A DNA stretch of 64,000 bases from Botryotinia globosa (taxonomy: Eukaryota; Ascomycota; Leotiomycetes; Helotiales; Sclerotiniaceae). Numbering within the stretch: the stretch's first letter is position 1; every line of letters starts with the position of its first letter. Location of the stretch: assembly GCA_014898425.1 (NCBI GenBank), contig RCSZ01000014.1:1736001-1800000 (forward strand), given 5' to 3'. Both the position numbers and the translations under genes were made by a program. A model generated the notes under the pieces. It did no database searches, was not told the DNA's origin, and worked only from the letters and a program-made list of their open reading frames with translations. Positions 56,549-64,000 of this stretch are shown here, one piece after another.

Positions 56549-59117
56549 GTCCATAAATGAACCATGGAGAGGATGTGGGGATGATGTGTAGCCCAAAGTT
56601 CGAGTTTATATCATGTTTGAGGGAGGATCCCAAGAGACTTGGGGGCACTGGTGGACTGAGTATTGCTTAGCATTCATTTGTTTTTTTTGTTTTTTTTCCA
56701 ATCATGGCGTGAGGTTCCGATGCGTTGATTTCTTGTCATACAATTATTGCTATCATTGTTAATATCGTCGTTGTTGCCTTTGCCTGTTTGTTATTATTTT
56801 GTTTTCAGCGGAGATTCGGCCTTGTTTATTCAGTTGATTCGATTAGTTGAGGGAAAGTAGGAATGGCAGTATACCAGGCAATAATCAATAATTTTTCAAT
56901 ATTATTGGCAAGTTTTTAGAGTGATATATGATTGTTATGTTATATAAGTCTTAGGTAATACAAGGAAGGATAAAAGTGAGGGCATATGTGGCTTGTTGTG
57001 TATTATGAAGAAAAATGGTAGTAGATGGAAATGTGTATCCTTCATGTATGGAAATCATTGGTAGAAGTGGGACTGACTGTATGTACTCGCTATGTGAAGG
57101 ATGAAAGAGACATGGCGTGAGGGAATTGTATGGGAATTGAACATTGAAATGGGCATGGAAGAGGATATGAAGAGGACACATGAGGAGGAGATTGCAGAAA
57201 GAGAAGAAGGAATATTTTAAGAAGGGGAAGTGGGTGAGGGAAATGGATTGGAGATTGGAGGTTAGGAAGGAGTTGGAGAAATTAGGTCTCCCGAAGGAGA
57301 TAAATTTGAGGATTTATCTATAACGGCAGTGGGATTTGAGTGTTATAAAAAGAAGGAAACAAAGGTGTCTGGAAAGATTTGATAAAAAGTTAGGATGCGA
57401 TAGGTCAAGGAAGGATAGGATAGGATATGGTGGACCAAGAAAGATTATATCTCTTTGGAATATCTCGGTCACAGCTTCAAGCTTCAAGCATCTTGTATAT
57501 ATATATATAATGTGTGTGTATATGTGTGTGTATATGTGTGTGTATATGTGTGTGTATATGTGTGTGTATATGTGTGTGTATATGTGTGTGTATATGTGTG
57601 TGTATATGTGTGTGTATCTAATCCTTATGATGGTCGAAAGTGAGGAGATCAGGAGGTGTAGTGCTTACATGTGTTCATGATACTTGAAGACCTTCATTTC
57701 ACTTCGCCGTAGGTTGGCATATCTCGTTGGCCAAAGGAAATCAAATCTAGTCAGGCGAGCGTACGCACACCTCGTTCGGTGGAGGGTGATGGGTTGACAT
57801 TCTGAAGGAGTATCTTCATCTGGCGTGCATCAGGATAATAGCCATCTCAACATCATATATCATGCTGTACTCATTTCAGAAACAATAGAGTCCGGGCTCC
57901 TACTCATCTCACGTCGAAGTCAGACCCAACATCACAACTTACATTCCACAGCTCACAATTGCATTGAACCATAAATTTGTATTGTTGTGTTGTATTGTAC
58001 TGCATCTATAATACACACTTTCTCTTCCCTCTCTGCTCCTCCTCAAGCAACCACTTTCCAAAACCCTACCCCGAACCCCAACCATTCCATTTACTCCCCA
58101 AAACATGATTGCACCCCCTATCCCCACTGATTATTCATGAATAACAATATGAATGTTCTTCGAATCAGCTCAGTTTCTTTCACCTCCCTCTCCACTTATC
58201 CGGGTTTCAGTCGATCCATCCTGTGCGTTCCAGTCTGATGTTTACTCCCAGCGTATGGTGTGGTATCGTATTGTATTGCGACTTTGTCCACAGAACCAGA
58301 GGATAAGCATTGCTGATTTTGCTCTCCCGTTAAAAGTATGTGTGATTTGTATGTGTTTGTCGAGTTGAGGATACCAAATGAGGAACGAAAGAATTTGAAT
58401 TCAAAAAAGAAATTAAACGCCTGTCGCTGATGATGATAAATGATGAAAGTGATGCCAAAGCCAGTTCCAAGTGCAATGTCATCATAGAAGCCAAAAAGAA
58501 AAATCACAAATGCCAAGCCATGCCAATAATGCCATGATGGAGCCTACCCCCCATTGCCAAAAACGAAAGCAAGTGCCCAAACCGAGTTTTCAAAAAAGGA
58601 GGTTCTGAGATAAAGCTCCCAGGATGTTCGATGAATTAGATTGAACCAGAAAACCCAAACCGAAAAGTACGCCGTTGTAATGCCTCCTCATCTTCGTCCC
58701 CTGAGTCGCTTGGTCGTCGTCGTTGCAGCAGATATTTGATGCCGGTGTTGATGTACAGCCAGCTGTGTTATTTAAGATGGGACGTATATGTTTGTGTGGA
58801 GACCAGGAAAATGAGTGGATAATGTCGTAAAGTAGTAAGGTGGAAGTGATCTTTCTTGTGATCTCTTTGCAAGCTCTTTGCAATGATCATTATGGAGAAA
58901 AATCATGAGTCGTTAATGAAAGCGGGATGTGTGTGATCGTGTGTAGTTGAGGGGTATCAATATTTGGTTCGCCTTTTTCCTGGTCCCGCGCATCATGTCA
59001 TACCTCTCGGTCCTCTTTGGTATGTTTATTCTTTTTTCGACTTGACCAGCCTTGATGCCGCGATGCCTTCCTTTTTCGACATACCTCCTCTATTTCCTTG
59101 GTCTCCACGGCTAGTGG
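56549..59117. other. Long intergenic region, convergent 3' flanks
   Basis: About 2.6 kb between the stop of the unknown protein and the stop of the SCOC-like gene. It contains a 12-bp tandem array at 57511-57617. Scattered short open frames show no family signal. Its length is more than two 3' UTRs need, so an unrecognised non-coding transcript or fast-evolving gene is possible but unsupported. Confidence 0.45.
57511..57617. repeat. 12-bp tandem repeat TGTGTGTGTATA, about 9 copies
   Basis: Nearly perfect 12-nt units. Because 12 is a multiple of three, all plus-strand frames stay open and give an artefactual CVYM repeat peptide. Confidence 0.95.
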
Positions 59118-59740
59118 CTATTTCTTTCTGCCCCCAGCACCAGTAGATGTAATCTTAGACGTGGACATTAAGTCTCCGATGTACTTCTGTAAGAATTTGT
59201 TGTTGTTATCGAGTTTATCGTGCTCCTCTTTGACAGCTTCGATTCGATTAAATATTTCGAGGAGAGATTGTTGGAGAAGTTTAGCGTGTCTTTATGGTAG
59301 GTACCGAGTTAGTATTGTTTGATGTTCCGTATGGACTGTAGTATTCATGGGTGACAAGGGGGGATAACATACTCGTTGAGTTGCGCTCTGGCATCTTGAC
59401 TCATCTTCTCCAAATCCTCACTGTTCCTCCTTGGACTCATTGCTCTTGCATCATCCTCATCGAAGACCTCGTCCCCTTCTTTTAATTCCACGCGCGGGTG
59501 TTCGCGCGGTACTATTATAGTACCGCTAGACTTTCTAGTACCAAGCTTTGGCCTCTTGATCGAAGGTGTACGACTAGCAGACGTGTTTGCTGGCGTGCTT
59601 CCTCCATTTGCATCGGACGAAGATGTGCTTGATGAATCGTTTGTTAATGGAGAGTCGGCCAGTGATGGATTGGCAGTACTGGGTTCCAAGGAGGATGTTG
59701 GTGGGATGGCGGGAACCGTTGCTTCAGTTGGTGAAGCCAT
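59118..59740 (-). CDS. Short coiled-coil protein (SCOC / DUF2205-like)
   Basis: Two exons (59740-59373, 59289-59118) encode 179 residues. The N-terminal 120 residues are Ser/Thr/Pro-rich and disordered with a basic patch (SIKRPKLGTRKSS). The C-terminal part, MSQDARAQLNEHAKLLQQSLLEIFNRIEAVKEEHDKLDNNNKFLQKYIGDLMSTSK, joined across the intron, is a single heptad coiled coil typical of SCOC/Slo1-type proteins. These bind Arl GTPases at the Golgi (SCOC binds ARL1; yeast Slo1 binds Arl3) and affect trafficking and autophagy. The intron has a GTATGT donor and an AAG acceptor at 59290. The N-terminal extension is longer than in yeast. The 5' flank is dense in trinucleotide repeats. Confidence 0.85.
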
Positions 59741-59960
59741 GATTAAAGGGAGTCGTGAGGTGTGAGCTGGATGCTCGACTAGGCTGAAATGTACAGCTTT
59801 AAACAGAACGTCAAGTTTCTTGCCAACAACTTCTTGAGCCGAGTTGGATGTCTTACTGGCAGACCTGATGTGGTATTGTATGATAATGGGATGGGATGGC
59901 GTTGCCAAAGAGAAAGCGATGGGTATTGGCTCCGAGAGAATGTTTGTGATTGGATTCGAA

Positions 59961-59995
59961 TGGATGGTGGTGGTGGTGGAGGTGGTGGCAGTGGC

Positions 59996-60033
<38 letters not shown>

Positions 60034-60056
60034 CAGCAGCAGTAGTAGTAGTAGTA
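59961..60056. repeat. (GGT)n and (AGT/AGC)n trinucleotide tract
   Basis: GGT units pass into more than 20 AGT/AGC units on the plus strand, about 220-315 bp upstream of the SCOC-like start codon. On that gene's strand it reads ACT/GCT then ACC. Confidence 0.95.
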
Positions 60057-60145
60057 CAAAAATATAATAATGGGGTATCTTTTACTAATAGAAGAGAAAT
60101 CGAATAAGATTGAAACTTTTTGATAGGAGTTTGATTGTTTTTTTC

Positions 60146-60185
60146 CTTCTCCTTCTTCTTCTTCTTCTTCTTCTTCTTCTTCTTT
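60146..60185. repeat. (TTC)n trinucleotide tract
   Basis: About 12 units of TTC (GAA on the minus strand), roughly 400 bp upstream of the SCOC-like gene. Confidence 0.9.
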
Positions 60186-61696
60186 TCTTTTAGGATGAAA
60201 GCTCAGAAGAGCTACGAGCAAAAATAATTTGCATCGAATCTCTTCTTCTTTTTAATGTTTTGTCAAAAGGAATCTTTCTTCTCTTTCTCTCTCTTTTTTT
60301 TTCTTCCGAAAGAGAGATTTTTGGTGGAAAACAGTGGGAAAAGGTGTGTGGTGTTAATGTGTGGTAGGTTATGGTTGGGAAGGTTCGAGTATATTGGGGT
60401 TACTTTTAGTGTTGTGTAGTGTATCCATTCAAAAAATATCCGCCGTGACACCAAAAGATTTGCCAGCCCAGTGTAGTAAAAGAGTATCGGTATCCTTTTA
60501 CTATCACCACTAACTTGGTTCAGGGAAATAAATGTACGATGGATCATGGAGGAGAGGATAAATGTGGAAAGCTAAGACTAAAGAGGATACAACTTCGAGA
60601 CGAGGTGTATCAATCCGGAAATGAAGAAATGAATAATTTTCATTTGTTCACAAATCACAATATGGTTGGATAACATGGACTATTTGTACGGACAGACTGA
60701 AGGGAAGGGTTCAGGTAGATATGGACATGGTGTATAACCAACCAGCAAAGCAATTAGATGAATATCAAACGGTGCGTGATGAGGTTGTTGGGTAGCTAGC
60801 TAGATGATCTCTTCTTCGTTTCACATAGGAGGTATGTCGTCGATAGTAGATACGGACCGGTACTGGGAACTACTTCCTGCTACGACATGATGGAATGACT
60901 CGAATCAGTAGATGAAATATAGAACTTGAATAATGTCAAGCAAGCTTAGATGTACTTGTGTAGTATGGTATGTATGCAATGCACAAAGCCAATTCAAGTG
61001 AGGTTGTAATGAAGGGGTAGCTTCGAGTAACCCCGATTAGATCACTCTCATAATTCTTATTACTTCAGTATGGTACGTACTCAAGTATATCCCTACACTT
61101 TCCATATTGAGGAGATTGATACATCACATGGTAAAGATTCACATTCTCAATCCTTCTGCGAGGTAGAGTTCCTTCAGTGAGGAATTAGATTCTTATTTTC
61201 AGTGACCTCTACTGACTGTTGAATCTTGAACATTGAACACAGAGAGATTTGATGCTATATATATACATTCAACTCACATAGATCTATGTACTGTAATACA
61301 ATTTATTCATTCGTCTGCTTTGTATATTCACGTATTCACGTATTCACATATTCAATAGAAAGAAGTAAAAAAGTACTCAAGCCGAGGGGGCGGCGGGCAG
61401 CATCCTTCTCTACTTTTTCTCCCCCTTCCAGCTTTTTCCAACTTGCCATGCCCGGTGTCTCTCCCTAGCTTGGCTCCCATGCTCTCTTTTTGCAAGTTGT
61501 AGTGGACCCTGATAAAGCCGTCAAGCACTAGGATACGTCGCTGCAGATCTTAACACCTGTGATTATGTGACGCTTTACTACTCTGGTAGATTCCGAAGTG
61601 CCAATTATGCCACAGCAAATTATGCTCGATCCACCCCCGACCGAGAATGATCCCGGACCTCTTAACACAACGGTCAGAACCTTACTTTTTGAAAGC

Positions 61697-61788
61697 AGAG
61701 AGAGGGAGAGGGAGAGGGAGAGGGAGGGAATGGAAGAGGGAGGGAAAGGAAGGAGAGTGTGTGTGCGTGCGTGTGTGTGTGTGTGTAT
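61697..61788. repeat. GAGAGG purine run followed by GT microsatellite
   Basis: Five GAGAGG-like hexamers (61697-61729), a GGGA/GGAA purine stretch, then a GT/GC alternating run (61757-61788). Confidence 0.85.
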
Positions 61789-64000
61789 TGAAAAGAATGT
61801 TGCATTGCTGGTTGTGACTTAGCAACCCTATCTGTTATTTAATCAAAAGGAGCCATTTTGGGTGGAGTATAGAGACGTAGCACAATACGGCACAATCGGT
61901 AGATATTATTGATCAAATTATTGAATCATCATGGCTAGCGGTTGTGAGTGACACTACAGCATTCCCATTATTACGAAGTAATTTGAAACTACAGCGATGT
62001 AAATGAAGTGTATTGAGGGAAGTGTTGATGTGTTCAGAACGTGCGTGTTACTCAAGGAACAACTTTTCCACCTACGGAGTGTCACCAATGATCATACTTG
62101 GATATAAAATAGTGTACATGTCTAAGGATCCACCTCATCATGCAAAGCAAAGAGGAAAATGCAATGGAAGGATCGTTTAGACGTTCCTAGGTAGATGCAA
62201 CGTGCCGTAACGCCGTCGTCCGCTTCCTGTATGCAAGAGTTAAGAGGCTTCCTTAATTGTGATATCCAGATAGTCGGGTTAAGGAATCATGGATGAAGGG
62301 GTTCAAAAAAAATCTTTTTGTCGATGCAAATTTTGGGAGTCTTCCTAAAAGAGTTGAGTGGGGGGTCAGGTTAAATTGGGTTATCCCTTCATGAGCTGGA
62401 TTTATTGTGGGTGTCCTGTTTCCTTTCCTGTGGACTTTGAGCACACACAGATCAAGAGCAGTCGGTACTTGATTGTAATTTGCTCGCTCGTCTCGGTGAG
62501 TTCGACGTTTTATTAGTCAAGAGTTCAGTGTTCACGCGTGGTCAACTGTGTGTCACTGTCAGACTTTGACTTTGTTAAACTGCTGGGAAGTAGGAGTGAA
62601 CATTTCCAGTGTTGTATTGGATATACTACATAGTACATAATCATAAGGCTAGGAAGATATATTATGGAAACACCATTATGTCACCAGCATTACGATGAAT
62701 CAACGATACTTACACTACACGCACGTATGGAGTGATCGGATAGAGTAGGATGCTGCGAGACCCAATGCAAAGATCCAAACAAGAAGAACTTCGTAAAGGA
62801 ATTATGGAATTATGGAGAGCCTGACAACGTTTATATGCACTTAGTTCAAGTGAAGTTAGCTGTTGACATTTCAGATGATATCTTTCCATTCCTCCTTACT
62901 TATTCTTACGCGGGCGGCGTGAGTGAAGACCTAAGTCAAGTAGTTTAGTCAAGTCAGTGGTCAGTCATAATTATTTATGAAAGGTCAAGCGAATCCCGAC
63001 TAATATCGAAATAGTTTTACAAAATCAACACTTCATCTTGCAAGAACACATTGATAATAGCCTCTTTAAGATCTGCCAATACAAATCACACCATAATCCT
63101 ACTCGGCTTGTAACTTGTAAGACGATCCTATTCGTTCTGAGGTTATCTTGAACATCATTGTCATTTCATACTTAAAACTGCTGTCCGTCATATAATATAC
63201 CTAGCATTTCCAGCAAATTTAAAACCTTGACCCCTTCTCCTGCTTTCGATTCTCCTCTCTTTTCTATGGGATCCTATACATAAATGTACGAGAGTGTATT
63301 TGTGTACGAGTACCCCTGAACTAAAATCTCAAATCTTCCCAAAAGGTTTCAATACAACAACACACTTTTTCAACGGTAGGTTGAGAAATTCAGAAACACC
63401 AAACTCACAAAAAGGGACCCACGTCGTCATGATGTAATTACGCACGGGATCAATCAAAGCCACTCTCTTTCACAAGCATTAAGCATCAAAAACATCAAGG
63501 GCTTTCAAGCATTTCACGATTACTATGCTCGATTAAGCACTCAAATCAAGAAGATCAACCATCATTTTTGCCCCTTATAGTAGTAGCGAGTAATAGAGGA
63601 GGCATACAAATGAGGTAGACAAGACCGCTAATCTCTTGAAGCGCCGGGATTTTGATTTGGTACGGGTCTCAACGACATGACTGGCAGTGCCGTACGTACC
63701 GATATAAGAATCCCTACGTATCTTATCCTACCAAAAACTACTTGCGAGTCACAAGTATCGTGAGATTTTCCCCGCTCATCATCATTTCCATTTACAGCGG
63801 CATAATAATAAGACGTTAGAAGATCAGATCAACAAACCAAGCATACAAATCATGAAACTGTTTCCGATGCCGAGCGTTTACGACTCCCCGGAAGTAGGAA
63901 GAGGCGCCCCAATCCCTCTGTTCAAGTTTCATGTCAAATTCTAATCGGATCGACTCTTCAAAGCGTCCAAAGTTTAACACTCAACTGAAGCCATACAGAA

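Larger units (their letters stand above)
59741..64000. other. 4.2-kb region without a supportable gene
   Basis: It begins as the 5' flank of the SCOC-like gene (minus strand). It holds GGT/AGT (59961-60056) and TTC (60146-60185) trinucleotide tracts, a GAGAGG run and GT run (61697-61788), and otherwise ordinary AT-moderate sequence. I found no conserved peptide, coherent splice chain, tRNA-like fold or transposon end. A 30-codon open frame at 63852-63944 is too short to support. Possibly promoter or leader of a gene beyond the window edge. Confidence 0.5.

Noticed and set aside
57511..57617. Regular repeats considered as a CRISPR-like array
   Set aside because: Units are 12 bp and contiguous with no spacers, in a eukaryotic genome.
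57336..57680. Open frame with MCVY peptide repeats
   Set aside because: It arises from the 12-bp tandem array; there is no conserved flank or splice support.
59789..60107. Gly/Ser-repeat open frames upstream of the SCOC-like gene
   Set aside because: They come from GGT/AGT trinucleotide repeats and lack other coding evidence.
63852..63944. 30-codon open frame starting MKLFPMPSVYD near the window end
   Set aside because: Too short, with no signal peptide, homology or splice partner to support it.

Overview
The window is nuclear DNA from a filamentous ascomycete. The gene set (MSH1, TRM82, SWR1, NUP159, a fungal Zn2Cys6 regulator, a PrpD-family enzyme, an SDHAF3 LYR protein) is fungal. Nearly every gene is split by short introns, mostly 45-100 bp, with GT..AG ends and CTAAC/CTGAC-like branch sites. 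Protein wording and intron style suggest Leotiomycetes (Botrytis/Sclerotinia-like); this lineage call is inference. I see no ribosomal RNA, tRNA, CRISPR array or intact transposon. I modelled 27 protein genes exon by exon by following conserved protein families across splice sites.

Layout. 1-16.5 kb: the 3' end of a zinc-finger/PHD-type chromatin protein, a WrbA-like quinone reductase, mitochondrial MutS (MSH1), ribosomal stalk protein P0, tRNA m7G subunit TRM82, an intronless putative mitochondrial helical protein, uroporphyrinogen decarboxylase (HEM12) and cytosine deaminase (FCY1). 17-27 kb: farnesylated Hsp40 YDJ1, FG nucleoporin NUP159 and proteasome beta-2 (PUP1). 27-32 kb: a Zn2Cys6 regulator, an AT-rich island and a TauD-type dioxygenase. 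32-37 kb: a small Cys/His-rich protein, SDH assembly factor SDHAF3, eRF1 methyltransferase MTQ2, SmD1 and V-ATPase assembly factor PKR1. 37.8-46.5 kb is more accessory: a sugar-type MFS transporter divergent from a MmgE/PrpD gene that carries a one-base frameshift, a Nudix hydrolase, a proline-rich/coiled-coil protein and a wax-synthase-like membrane acyltransferase. 48-60 kb: SWR1, complex I subunit NDUFB8, an unrecognised conserved-looking protein and a short coiled-coil (SCOC-like) protein. The last 4.2 kb holds no gene I can support.

Most genes are unrelated housekeeping functions, often in head-to-head pairs sharing 380-900 bp promoters (quinone reductase/MSH1, P0/TRM82, NUP159/PUP1, SDHAF3/MTQ2, SWR1/NDUFB8, MFS/PrpD). 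Several are mitochondrial (MSH1, SDHAF3, NDUFB8, probably the 801-residue protein). The only groups that look metabolic are the regulator + dioxygenase pair and the MFS + PrpD pair. I found no obviously new multi-gene system. The points most worth checking are the PrpD frameshift, a GC-AG intron in TRM82, a 21-nt exon carrying the FCY1 zinc motif, and the unusual frequency of AAG 3' splice sites.
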